A stretch of 64,000 bases of DNA from Climacteris rufus (taxonomy: Eukaryota; Chordata; Aves; Passeriformes; Climacteridae). The notes below the pieces were generated by a model. The model did no database searches, had not been told where the DNA came from, and worked only from the letters and a program-made list of their open reading frames with translations. Below are positions 54,101-61,100 of this stretch, piece by piece. Both the position numbers and the translations under genes were made by a program. How positions within the stretch are numbered: position 1 is the first letter of the stretch; each line of letters starts with the position of its first letter. The stretch lies in the NCBI GenBank assembly GCA_013398175.1, contig VZRZ01005482.1:857369-921368 (forward strand). The letters run 5' to 3'.

Positions 54101-55106
54101 TTGAAATGTGCTTCAGCTTATATATATATATGCAAGGCAAGCGAGTTTATGTACTGCTACTCCTTTTCTACAACTGGAAGCCCTAAAAAAAAGGTTTAAT
54201 AACAGATATTTTTAAGAACTTCTCAGCAGAGCATGTAATGTGTTTATTTGGTGTATCTATGAGTGATCCTATGGAAATGTGCACCTTCTAAAACAGTGTG
54301 CCTCCTATATAGCCAGTTTTAACTTTATGAATCCCAATGTAACTAATTAAAAAGAAAATGTTTTTAGTAACAATATGTGAACTCAGAGAATAATTGGGTT
54401 GTAATTCAATCTGTCAGCTCTGCTGCCATTCATAAACTCAGGGTTTATGAAGGCCTCCGAACTCGCAGTTTGAATTACAGCTTTATTCTGTACATAACCT
54501 GGAACAATGTGTATCTTAGCATTTCATTTGTGAGACTGAGAGTGTTTTATAATCTTGAAAGTATTACTTAAATGTATACTCACCATAAAATTTCAATCTT
54601 GCATTTGGAGGAAAAACTATATTGCATTGCAATTCACAATTTTTTATTTAGATTTTGCATCAGTTATGTTAGAGATTTAACTGTGGATGTTTATATGCAT
54701 AAACTGCTTACTTTGTATTGTGGTGTGTGTATGTGAAAGATTTTCTTACATACTTCCATTTCAGGTAAAAGAAATGACTGTCTAGAGTGCTCACATTTTG
54801 TTTAATGCTTACTTGGGTTTACTATCGAAATACAATTTTACAAGTTACCAGAGTATTACTCTTCAACCTTACTTATATCATCATATCACAAAATCAGCGA
54901 TGAGAGCCAAAAATATCTGCATATATACTGTATTTGCAGATTTTTATATTTGGACTTCATTCTCTTAAGACAGTTCTTAAATATTCTCTGTCCTCAGGTT
55001 GCTGAGTCAAACCATGAAGGACCATCTGGTACGAGTGGCTAATGAAGCAGAATTTATCTTGAGCAGGCAGAGAGCAGAGGATATTAACCGCCATGCTGAA
55101 TTTGAG
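1..55106 (+). CDS. NBEA: Neurobeachin, middle part, 12 exons (partial gene; spans introns)
   Basis: This entry is the genomic span of the NBEA coding region; the exons are listed separately. Neurobeachin is a roughly 2,950-residue peripheral membrane scaffold of the BEACH family. It acts in post-Golgi and synaptic membrane-protein trafficking and anchors PKA. Seen here: twelve exons with splice signals whose phases all agree, giving 589 uninterrupted codons, about a fifth of the protein. Stretches such as FASSLGFTEIE, NMSSGGILRQCLRL, LVCMKSSSSVVELVMLLCSQ and RLLSQTMKDHLVRVANEAEF match NBEA as I remember it. At the same places I remember LRBA as FASSLNFAEIE, KMTCGGLMRQC, LVCLKSSTSV and RLLCHAMKDHIVRV. 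The 5' exons and the PH-BEACH-WD40 part are outside the window. No promoter or 3' end of the gene is present. Confidence 0.92.
159..567 (+). other. NBEA intron, 409 bp
   Basis: A GT-AG intron that starts GTAAGA and ends in a T-rich tract followed by TGTGCAG. I see no gene, repeat or conserved motif in it. Confidence 0.85.
568..748 (+). CDS. NBEA: NBEA exon B
   Basis: Encodes residues 53-112 plus the first base of the next codon. It opens with HELENIEPTQGLS after the acceptor TGTGCAG and ends CGTCTGG|GTAAGC in phase 1. The segment LTFLQRLINLVDVLIFASSL is an amphipathic to hydrophobic helix pair, followed by GFTEIESEKNMSSGGILRQC. These are NBEA-type residues and differ from LRBA at several sites that I remember. 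The exon is part of the alpha-solenoid-like region between the N-terminal lectin-like domain and the linker. Reading on past the donor gives 18 more codons and then a stop, so retention of this intron would truncate the protein. Confidence 0.93.
749..1979 (+). other. NBEA intron, 1.2 kb
   Basis: A GT-AG intron ending in a strong pyrimidine tract (TTTCTTTTCCCCTCAAG). It holds AT-rich sequence with an imperfect TA-rich stretch around 907-940. The ORFs within it have intron-like composition and resemble no protein I know. Confidence 0.85.
1980..2107 (+). CDS. NBEA: NBEA exon C, followed by a GC donor
   Basis: Encodes residues 113-155. With the leftover G of the previous exon it begins VCAVAVRNCLECQQHAQMK, then a less conserved loop, then GSGKSAAK. 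The last codon AAG at 2105-2107 is followed by GCAAGT rather than GT. The next exon begins AGT CCA in phase 0, so only this GC donor keeps the frame: using the GT at 2112 would add five bases and shift it. The cysteine-containing RNCLECQQ stretch is conserved in NBEA and LRBA; the loop after it is variable between the paralogues. Confidence 0.9.
2108..2479 (+). other. NBEA intron of the GC-AG class, 372 bp
   Basis: The donor is AAG|GCAAGT and the acceptor is TTTTTTTTAATAG|AGTCC. Apart from C at intron position 2, the donor matches the consensus at every site, as is usual for the rare GC-AG introns that the U2 spliceosome handles. No other feature is seen inside. Confidence 0.82.
2480..2587 (+). 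CDS. NBEA: NBEA exon D
   Basis: Encodes residues 156-191, exactly 36 codons, phase 0 at both ends. It reads SPVDIVTGGISPIRDHDRLL, then QDMDINRLRAVVFRDI, ending at ATA|GTAAGT. The MDINRLRAVVFRD block is shared by NBEA and LRBA and is one of the best conserved parts of the region, while the SPVDIVTGGISP start is the NBEA form. Because its length is a multiple of three, skipping it would keep the frame. Confidence 0.94.
2588..4049 (+). other. NBEA intron, 1.46 kb, with possible upstream acceptor
   Basis: A GT-AG intron: GTAAGT donor, CTCTTTTTTACAG acceptor. Its last 156 bases (3894-4049) are open in the frame of the next exon and are preceded by an acceptor-like TTCCTTAGCTTTATAG, so a longer form of that exon is possible. 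The rest shows no recognisable gene or repeat. Confidence 0.82.
4050..4221 (+). CDS. NBEA: NBEA exon E with hydrophobic helix
   Basis: Encodes residues 192-248 plus one base. It starts EDSKQAQFLALAVVYFISVL and continues MVSKYRDILEPQNER, then a polar tail with NQSQSLKETENENSE. The stretch FLALAVVYFISVLMV looks like a membrane segment, but BEACH proteins are peripheral, so it is more likely a buried helix. The first half is nearly invariant between NBEA and LRBA; the tail after LEPQ is the start of the fast-evolving linker. The donor is ACAG|GTGAAC, phase 1. Reading on into the intron gives 17 codons and then a stop at 4272-4274. Confidence 0.95.
4222..4358 (+). other. NBEA intron, 137 bp
   Basis: The shortest intron in the window. 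The donor is GTGAAC and the acceptor is GTGTGAACAG after a TTCTCTGTTTTTTGG tract. It separates the last conserved helix from the large linker exon. Confidence 0.85.
4359..4797 (+). CDS. NBEA: NBEA exon F, large Ser/Ala/Glu-rich linker
   Basis: The largest exon in the window, encoding residues 249-394 plus two bases. Most of it is low-complexity Ser, Ala, Gly, Glu and Thr and is probably disordered. Conserved islands stand out: RRDSGLGEE (RRDS fits a basophilic PKA-type phosphorylation site), GPDAISEVLCTLSLEVNKS, NVNVKDILRSLV, and PVQFHSFDR at the end. The same islands occur in LRBA in related form, which fixes the identity of an otherwise divergent stretch. The donor is GACAG|GTAATG in phase 2; the next exon supplies the G of an Arg codon. 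Confidence 0.93.
10250..10278. repeat. Perfect 12-bp inverted repeat with T5 loop
   Basis: The arms 10250-10261 and 10267-10278 (AAAATGTATGGA and its complement) are perfect, with five T between them. It could fold as a hairpin in the intronic RNA. No known element matches it. Confidence 0.6.
10924..11124 (+). other. Orphan 66-codon open frame in intron (unrecognised)
   Basis: This frame follows an acceptor-like TTTACTTTCCAG, begins CVVNMNLYMRPELYF, contains LASCTVEGEDINGNKYDVA, and stops at 11122-11124. An AATAAA lies about 280 bases downstream at 11401. Its amino-acid make-up (Glu, Asp, Asn, Thr, Gly) is more protein-like than that of the other intronic ORFs, which are Phe/Leu/Ser-rich. 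I do not recognise it. Spliced from the exon ending at 4797 it would be read in another frame and stop after Ser-Val-Trp. It could be a decayed retrocopy, an exon of a nested gene, or chance. Confidence 0.2.
14768..14901 (+). CDS. NBEA: NBEA exon G
   Basis: Encodes residues 395-439 plus one base. The first G completes the Arg of FDR, then SVVVPTKKSIISSSTAAIG, IPTNAVSVVSSVDSAQAPDL and SGESP. The donor is CCTG|GTAAGT, phase 1. The IPTNAVSVVSSVDSAQ block is an NBEA signature within the linker; I remember LRBA as having a longer, unrelated Ser/Thr/Gly-rich stretch here. The exon is isolated, with about 10 kb of intron upstream and 8 kb downstream. Confidence 0.93.
22192..22206. repeat. T15 homopolymer
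   Basis: Fifteen consecutive T in the intron. No attached SINE or LINE body is recognisable on either side. Confidence 0.9.
22667..22792 (-). mobile_element. Decayed CR1 LINE 3' fragment (ancient)
   Basis: On the + strand this reads AAGATCAGAAGGGATCGC, then CTAGTCTGACTTCCT, then CTTGAATTTCTTTCTACTTG. This follows the reverse complement of the old CR1 subfamily common in turtles and crocodilians (ending '...AGAAGGGACC...TCTAGTCTGACCTCC...'). The match is from memory and has many mismatches and gaps, so the copy is old and predates birds. The LINE sense strand is therefore minus. Confidence 0.55.
22848..22966 (-). mobile_element. MIR-like tRNA-derived SINE remnant
   Basis: The + strand reads TTTGAGGTACGAAGAGGTGA, then CTCACACAGCTCTTG, and ends near TGGTCCAGTTTTCTAACCTC. 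The order fits the reverse complement of MIR/CORE-type SINEs (gag-cacagagaggt, then tcacacagc, then tccagtgctctaacc). It is strongly decayed and the call is from memory. It ends about 44 bases before the start of the NBEA exon at 23010. Confidence 0.45.
23010..23088 (+). CDS. NBEA: NBEA exon H
   Basis: Encodes residues 440-465 plus two bases. With the previous G it reads GRGSSNSKLPSVPTV, then SSVPEDSASNM, ending ATGAG|GTAACT in phase 2. This is the C-terminal end of the linker; the KLPSVPTV and SNMSIT parts are NBEA-like. The acceptor is TTTCTCTTGTAG. The decayed SINE just upstream may overlap its branch-point region. Confidence 0.92.
23089..23352 (+). other. NBEA intron, 264 bp
   Basis: A short GT-AG intron with a GTAACT donor and an acceptor CTCTCTACTAG. 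No internal feature is seen. Confidence 0.85.
23353..23486 (+). CDS. NBEA: NBEA exon I, start of the conserved pre-PH-BEACH segment
   Basis: Encodes residues 466-510 plus one base. It reads SITDRLEHALEKAAPLLREI, then FVDFAPFLSRTLLGSHGQEL and LIEGT. The end is ACAA|GTAAGT, phase 1. This block is almost identical in NBEA and LRBA and opens the region annotated as DUF1088 in BEACH proteins (family knowledge, not tested here). HALEKAAP is the NBEA form, against LRBA HALEKVAP or RALEKVAP as I remember it. Reading through the donor stays open in frame until a stop just before 23561. Confidence 0.95.
23487..25661 (+). other. NBEA intron, 2.2 kb
   Basis: A GT-AG intron (GTAAGT donor, TATTCCTTTTGTAG acceptor). 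The part next to the upstream exon, about 23550-23730, is rich in C and T on the + strand. No transposon or gene is recognised. Confidence 0.85.
25662..25723 (+). CDS. NBEA: NBEA exon J
   Basis: A 62-base exon encoding residues 511-531. With the leftover A it reads SLVCMKSSSSVVELVMLLCS plus Q, ending CAG|GTGAGA in phase 0. Met and Ser in VCMKSSSS are the NBEA residues; I remember LRBA as VCLKSSTS. It forms one helix of the conserved segment before the PH domain. It lies between a 2.2-kb intron and the longest intron of the window. Confidence 0.95.
26347..26361. repeat. T15 homopolymer
   Basis: Fifteen consecutive T following TTTGGTTTCTTGCTTG. This could be the reversed poly(A) of a lost retroelement or simple slippage; no element body is recognised. 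Confidence 0.9.
27751..27798. repeat. Pyrimidine (T/C) tract, 48 bp
   Basis: Mostly T with C interruptions and a single A. It looks like a strong polypyrimidine tract, but no AG-bounded exon with recognisable coding follows it. Confidence 0.8.
35529..35540. repeat. T12 homopolymer
   Basis: Twelve T in an intron, followed by CAATTAATTTAGC. No element body is recognised. Confidence 0.85.
35779..35880 (-). mobile_element. CR1 LINE 3' end fragment
   Basis: The + strand reads CAGAATCATGGAATTGTAGA, then TGGCTTGGGTTGGAGATCCT, then TAGTTCCAAACCCCCTGCTG. This is the reverse complement of the avian CR1 3' end (octamer tail, then '...GGTTTGGGTTGGAAGGGACC...AGTTCCAACCCCCCTGCC'). It is 5'-truncated, as most CR1 copies are, and moderately diverged. 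Confidence 0.8.
39933..39952. repeat. (TG)n(TA)n microsatellite
   Basis: A short compound run of TG followed by TA dinucleotides. It is likely to vary in length between individuals. Confidence 0.75.
40129..40200 (-). mobile_element. CR1 LINE 3' end fragment, short
   Basis: The + strand has TCATAGCATTGTAGAGTAGT, then TTGAGTTGGAAGTGACTTTA, then CATCCCCCCTGCCAT. This follows the same reverse-complement CR1 3' end as the copy near 35.8 kb but is more diverged (TTGAGTTGG for TTGGGTTGG). About 70 bases remain. Confidence 0.75.
40520..40720. mobile_element. Possible ancient CR1/L3-type remnant
   Basis: Contains GTAGTACACTGTGTAAAGAA, then TTTGTTTTGAAGCTGG and CTCCTGCTGTCTGCTGC. It resembles, from memory, the 'cactgtgtgaagaaatacttcc...gttttaaacctgctgcc' part of very old amniote CR1-like repeats. 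The resemblance is weak, the bounds are approximate, and it could be unrelated. Confidence 0.35.
40741..40762. repeat. Perfect 10-bp inverted repeat
   Basis: ATTTAAAGTA, two A, then TACTTTAAAT. It is AT-rich and could arise by chance in DNA of this composition. Confidence 0.5.
44254..44318 (+). CDS. NBEA: NBEA exon K
   Basis: A 65-base exon encoding residues 532-552 plus two bases. It reads EWQNSIQKNAGLAFIELVNE plus G, ending GGAAG|GTAAGT in phase 2. The Ile in NSIQKN is the NBEA form (LRBA has Leu as I remember). The block belongs to the conserved helical segment before the PH domain. It stands alone between introns of 18.5 and 10.7 kb and has strong splice signals at both ends. Confidence 0.95.
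49618..49635. repeat. T8 followed by G10
   Basis: Eight T run directly into ten G and then TGG. A G10 run is unusual in this AT-rich intron and is prone to length error in sequencing and to slippage in vivo. Confidence 0.85.
51656..51879 (+). mobile_element. CR1 LINE 3' end fragment
   Basis: Reads CCAGAGAAGTTGTGGCTGCT, CCATCCCTGGAAGTGTGCAA, GGTTGGATGGGACTGAACAA, CCTGGTCTAGTGGAAGGTGT, and ends ATTCTGTGAT. This is the typical 3' end of avian CR1 in sense orientation, with the octamer-type tail. It is 5'-truncated; the first 45 bases align only weakly. A 16-base A run starts 11 bases downstream. Confidence 0.88.
51891..51906. repeat. A16 homopolymer after CR1
   Basis: Sixteen A followed by GAAAAAGAG. 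It lies just after the CR1 tail. CR1 does not usually end in poly(A), so it is probably a separate slippage tract. Confidence 0.85.
52752..52767. repeat. A16 homopolymer with A/C-rich flank
   Basis: Sixteen A followed by an A/C-rich stretch containing CCAAACCAG and CCCC. Such A-rich patches with CC interruptions are common in bird introns. It has no coding value. Confidence 0.85.
54998..55106 (+). CDS. NBEA: NBEA exon L (last coding exon in the window)
   Basis: Encodes residues 553-589. With the two leftover bases it reads RLLSQTMKDHLVRVANEAEF, then ILSRQRAEDINRHAEFE, ending GAG|GTAAGA in phase 0. SQTMKDHL is the NBEA form; I remember LRBA as CHAMKDHI. The Asn in EDINRH is where I remember His in human NBEA. 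The expected next exon, beginning with a Ser-Leu-Cys-Ala-type block, was not found before 64000. The frame stays open past the donor to a stop at 55260-55262. Confidence 0.95.
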
Positions 55107-58100
55107 GTAAGAAAGGAAATCATCTTTAAAAAAACAAAGCACAAAAGCATTACCATCCCACTGTATTTGAGGATTCCAGGGTGTGATATGGACTTTTCAG
55201 GCCCAGGAGGTTCCACTCTAAAAAGGACTTTGCAGTTGTACAGTGATGAAAAAACAGGCTGAGCAGAACAGCTCAGAACTTGCTGAAATCTGCACCCCAC
55301 AGTTTGTAGGGGAGAGAATTTTATCATACCATTGCTGCTCTTTTCCATTTAGCAACTATCACTGTGTGTGTTAAAGCTGCTTAGCATCACAGTCAAGATA
55401 CAGCTCTGAAAAAAACCTTTTCTGAAGATAAGTGCTAACAGCCTGTGAAGTGCAAAATGAGAAATTACTTTTTTTTTCTTTTTGTATCATTTGCTATTTA
55501 ACTTAATCCCTCTCTAAAACCATTCTCCTTATGTTTTACATGCCTCAGTGTGGTTTTATGTTTTCATATTTTCACCCCACTTAAAGGAATCTAAAGTGAA
55601 ATGATGGTCTCTGTTTTTGTAATAAACTTGTATTGCTTGTAACAAAAATACAAGCCTGTTTTCTGAATCACTTTGGTCATACCTCCAGTTCTGGATGTTG
55701 GTTACATTACATATCTCCTTTTCCTGTGCTTTAATTATTGGGTAAATGAAAATGAAGCTAAATGACTCTCAATTCACTAATATTCTGCTTAAAGAGTACT
55801 TTGTCTTCCTACTTGTGGTTTTGTTTTTAAAATGAAGCATTAAGAGATTGAAGGCACATTTGTGCTTAACGTATTTCTAAACTGTTTTCCTCTTAAATCT
55901 TTACTTGAAAAAATACTCCCCAAAGATGAAAGCATATTTGTCTTAGACAGTGCTTATGTTCTAAAGGTCATCTGTGTTGGCCCCAGGATTCAAGCTGTGC
56001 GTTGTCTAATAACATATCTGCACTTCATCTAGAGCTAGTTACCCCCTCCTGCAAACAGAGATGTTAGAAGATATCTACAGTACCATTTTGCAATGGTGAA
56101 ATAGCAGGCATGTTTCATTTATTACATCAAGGGTTTGGCGACAGTCCTGTGGAGATGAAAAGTGCATCCTTTTACTCTGTTGCCTGATAATCATTGGACT
56201 GGGACATGCTTGACATCTTTTGCTTTGGATTTATGCAGAAGCTCCATGCATGACATGGCATTATTGATTAGATGAACAGCCCACTTTTTTTTGTTTCAGA
56301 TGCAAACTGTTCAAAAGGGGAGTGTGTGTACGTAGGAAATGTGTGAGAAATAAAGGGTTCTGTCATATAAATATAGGCTATCAATGAATGCAGTTGTTCA
56401 GTGACCACTCTTAGCCCTAGTTCAGTCTCAAATACCTTTTATGATGTCTGGAAGAAATTTAAGCAGAGCATCAACTTACATTTTTAATATACCTCTGAGT
56501 TTTGCTGTGACATCTCTTTAGGATGAGAGTTGATGAATACTTTAAGCTGATGCTGGTTTGAATCTGTGCTGTCTTGGTGGTGGCTGAAGAAGTTTAACTC
56601 ATCAGATGGAACTTAAATGGAAACTAGTTCACTAAAATATCAGCAGTCTGTTTACCCAGTTTAGTTTTGGTACTGTGTTGGAAAAACTTTGATCTGGCAT
56701 GACTTCCATAGGTATACAAACTGAGGATATACAACTCTTGGATTCTACCAAATGCTTCAAGAACCTGGTATCACCTGAAGCTGGGGTTACTGGTGTCTGT
56801 GGCAGACATCAGTCAGTGTGGTGTTCTTTGTGGAAGGGGGAACCATTAGTCATATCCATCTGAATCTGCAGGTACCACATTAACAATCAGAAGTTCTGGT
56901 GTACCATGTTCCATTCATGTCTTAAGACGTGATAGCTGAAGAAAGTGAGCAGATCCTGTGTACAACAAATAGATTAAACAATCTTTTGGAAAATACAGTG
57001 ATCCTGTAACATTTTGCCCTGAAGAATGGTATATGCAAATGTAGGTTTGATGACATTTGGAAACACTTTGTGATTCTGGTAATTACTAGTTGCAAAGCTG
57101 CACATTCAGATCAGAATAAAGTTCTGCCACCTGACCTATGGGGAGAAAGGAGGTGAAACTGGTTGAGTGAGGGATAAAGACCCTCAGATGACAAATGAGA
57201 TAAGAACTATTGCCCATTTTTCATTTTTATTCACACTTTTATTCAGGCATGTCTGGTGTTTCATATCACATATGCAATAATCCATGTTAATATTGGGTCA
57301 GCAAAAATCCAACCCCCAATTTTCTTTTTAAAGATCTCTGGTATGTTTACTGCTATCTAGTTTTAATTCTTCATTTTTAAAATTTATGGTAAAGATGAGC
57401 CTTGCGGTATGTGAGTCAGATTTTGGAAAGGTTTGCACCATGGTGCAAGGGCAATTTAAAAGTAAAAGGCAAATTATGTTGTCATAATTTAAAACTGAAG
57501 TCTGGTATTTGGAGCACATAGAGGCAGGATAAAGGAGTGGGAAGTTTAGACAAGCTCTCAAGTGAAGTTCTGTAGTTATGGATAATTGTATAGTGCTTGG
57601 TTATAAATGGGGTAAGGATGGACATTGTAAGAGGAAGGAAAAACCTAGGAAAACAGGTAATAGAGGAAAGGCACTGCTGTGGTGACAGCTGCACCGTAGA
57701 ATTGTGATGCAAGAAATTATTTGTCAGGTGACATTTTAAAAGTTGCACAGGGTCCAGAGGGGAAGGTGCCCCTCCTGTTTGGTTCTGAATTCATTGCAAG
57801 TACAGGAGAGATGTTTTCCTTCCAGAAATGGGTTGAGAAATGTCCACCTAACAATTTTTGCACACCCAGGAGGAGATAGAGAAGCAATAGCAAATGCAGC
57901 ACATGAGCTTTGCTGCATAAGCTCTGGTTGGGCTTTGCTATGTCCCCATGTGATGGGACCCTACATTGGTCAGAACATTGAGAGGAACCCTTCCCATAAA
58001 GTAGGATGGCTAAAAGCATGGGGAGAGTGTCTAAAGGAAGGATAGTTTTGGGTCTTGTTTTCATTGTTTTTTTGGCATGTTGTTCCAGTTTCTGCTGTAA

Positions 58101-61100
58101 CTTTAGATATGCAGTAAACCCTGAGTGCCTGAGATAGGTTTAAACTAAAAGGATTTGAAAAGAAATCTTTTCTACCTTTCTTGCGTTTTCTCATGACAAT
58201 TGTCTTTCTTTCAGAAACTTCAAATAAAGTGTTTTGAACATCAGCAAAAGCTCTACATCCACTACTGCTGTATCTGATAGCAAGAAGTCATCTTGGCTAG
58301 GCTATTTTTCCATTTCTTCCTTTTTGTGAGGAGTGTTTGTCTCCATTTGCACTGCAAACCCCTCCTTTGCAGTCCCGCACTCCAGAAGCTTCGTCGAACT
58401 GGAGGTGCTCAGCTTCCCTCATGGGAAGCTCATACAATCTTCCACCCTCTTTAGAGAGCTCTACCCTACAACTCAGCAGTGGAAAAAGACAAAAAATCCC
58501 TTTCTCTTTGGTACCTGGCTACTCCTTTTTTTTTAAATAGAAGATAATTTAACTAATGTAACAAATTGTGAGCAAACCAGTTATGCTGTCTTTCTTCTAA
58601 GTTGATATTGTAAAAAACGCAGTAAAAAAATTCTTTGAAGGTGAAGGGTGGGTTGAGAGGTTTTCTATGACTGAATACAAAGGTTAATATTTTTATTTTA
58701 ATTTTTTCTTGATCTTTTCTTCACCTCTGTTTTCACTGCTACCTGTATTGGTAGTGGTTCCGTCTATGCGTGCAGACGTATGGGGAGGTCACCAGGAAAC
58801 CTGAGACATACTTGTTTTAGTCTGTGACTGAGCTTCAGAGAAGCCTGATGGAGGAGTATTCCACTCATTTCTCTAGTGAGGTGGCAATGAAGCACACGTT
58901 TTTTCAGTGCATGTGAAAATGGGAGCTCTTCTAACATAACTTACAACCCTTATAACCTTAAATTTTGCCCATTGTCCCTGGGATCTATATGCACGTCTCC
59001 TAGGCATTTTTCAAAATCTCACCCTCAGTGTTTGGTAGAGCTGAATATCCTGAAGAGGAACCCCTTTATGGTAGTTTCGTGCTACCACCCAGACTGTTTT
59101 CTGGAAATGACCTTGAAAAATGTGGTGACTCTCACTGTGTCTTAGATTATGTGTGCAGACTGCTGTGGAGTCGGCCCTATGGGAATAATTTGATTTGGTG
59201 TGAAGAGGGGGAGGGAATTTTGTACTCTAATTGACTTTATTTTATAATTTATGACAGGAGTGCCCATTGCCTTGGGTATGCCTCCTGTCCTATATAAATC
59301 TCTTAATGTATTTGTGGGTGAAGATACATATTTATAGAATTCTAAATAAGTAAACCTGCCAGGGTTTTAGGCCTGGGCTGTTCAAGTATCAGTGTTTCAT
59401 CTTTCTAGTGAAGCTTTAGTTCTCTATCAGGTGGCACTAATTTTGAATTCAGGCAAAAATCTGTGATACCATATCTCAATGCTTGTGTAAAGTATTTTTG
59501 AGGAATGTTCTGGCAACATAGGTTTTGGGTTTTTTTGGGTTATTTTTTTGTCTGGAAGATTCACATGAAGAATTAGGAAAATGGAGGAAAGTGTGCAATA
59601 TGAAACTATTCATAATGTTGCACACCATTGTTTGTGTAGAGGACCAGTGGAGAGTGCAACACAGTAGTTTTCGGAAAACTTTCTGTAATGGGTGGACAAG
59701 GATTCTTCACTCTGAGGAAAACAGACCCTCTGGTAGTTTTTTCAGTAAAATGTAACTGCTGCTATACTTGGCAAAATAACCTGCCTCCTCAAAGTGTCTT
59801 TTTAAAAAGATTATGTGGTGTCATTCCCTTGAATTTTTGGTCTTGCTTTTGCAAAGTCTTGTCATCCATTGAAATATAAAGTGCTGACATTCTTGTTATT
59901 GGCTCTTTCTATTGATTAACTGAGAATTTCACATGACTTTTCCTTTGCATTTGTTATAAATCATGCTAGGCAGCTAACTTCTCTGCATGATTTCTCTTCA
60001 ATAATTAAATCTAGCATTTCCAGCTGCTGTAAAATTTGTTGCCCTTTTGTGTTCAGTTATGTTTTTTCATGCGGAAGACTTGGGCTTCCTCACAGTTTTA
60101 ATCCTTACTCGGTGTCAATTTATAGGCTGTGGTAATAAACGGAATGTTTTACTTCATGGCTCACGCTGAGAAACGAATCTTAATACTGCTCTTGCCTTGA
60201 CAGAGGTGGGATGCAAGGCTAGGCAAGCGTTCCGGTAGTAACTTGGATGTGGCTGTTTGCTTTTTGTTTCCTTGGTAGAAAGCAAAATTCAGTGCTTTGG
60301 TTGATTGATAATCTTGTGTATTCCGTGTCTTTCCCCCTTTTGTGTCCTAAGCATTAAATGTTTGTATCAGAGGAGGTGAATAAAAATATTGATTCTGGCA
60401 GAATACCCATAAGTCAAAGGGAATGTTTGAGAGCCCTTGAAAGAATTGTGGAAAGGTATTTGGTGTCTTTGTACTTCTCTATAGATGCTTAGTACTTCTA
60501 TATGTAACAAGAAGTTACTGTGGGAAAGAAAGTTTTATTCCTTGACTGGGTCCATATTCTCCATAGTTTTCCAGTGTTTTTAACAAAAGCTGCTTTGTTA
60601 CAAAACCTGTGCATCAGAAAAATCTTACTGTGGCTCTTACAAAACATCCTTTTAGATTAAATGTTATTCAGCACACTTCATGGTAATGTCCTTATTTATT
60701 GGAAGATTTGTAGTGCTTTCAGTGAGTGTTCTCTTTTGTAGAGTGGGTCAGCAGCTATGGATCTTCACAGAACACATGGAGATAATGGGTAGTGCAAGTT
60801 GTAGGAATGGACCCAGAAGTTGTCGTCTGTAAGACTGCAAAAATGTAATGGGACAACATGAAGGGAATTAGAGGTAATCTCACAGAAAAATAAGGCTTTA
60901 CACATTTTGTTGTGAATGGGCTTCACTCTCTCAAATTTAAATTTTTAAATAAATGCTGCCCTTTGCATTGGGCCGTTTAGGTGTTATAGCACCATCTGTC
61001 TGTCAGTAGAAGGAAGAAAAAAGTGCCATTCATTTCTAAACACACTTTTGAGGTATCATAAAGACTTCACAGAGTGCTGAGCTCTAGGAGAGTTTTGTTT

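Larger units (their letters stand above)
44319..54997 (+). other. NBEA intron, 10.7 kb
   Basis: A GT-AG intron (GTAAGT donor, TCTCTGTCCTCAG acceptor). It contains a T8-G10 run (49618-49635), a CR1 3' end (51656-51879), two A16 runs (51891-51906 and 52752-52767) and a TA run near 54119. The longest ORF, on the minus strand at 52750-53184, reads into the A16 run as poly-Phe and is not gene-like. Other stretches show nothing that I recognise. Confidence 0.85.

Noticed and set aside
1..55106. Assignment to LRBA instead of NBEA
   Set aside because: The QFHSFDRSVVVP island looks LRBA-like, but SLGFTEIE, NMSSGGILRQ, IPTNAVSVVSSVDSAQ, VCMKSSSS, NSIQKN and SQTMKDHL are all NBEA forms.
57717..58064. 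115-codon minus-strand ORF overlapping a 100-codon + strand ORF
   Set aside because: Mutually overlapping, with no recognisable domain. I considered a retroviral remnant and saw no supporting motif.
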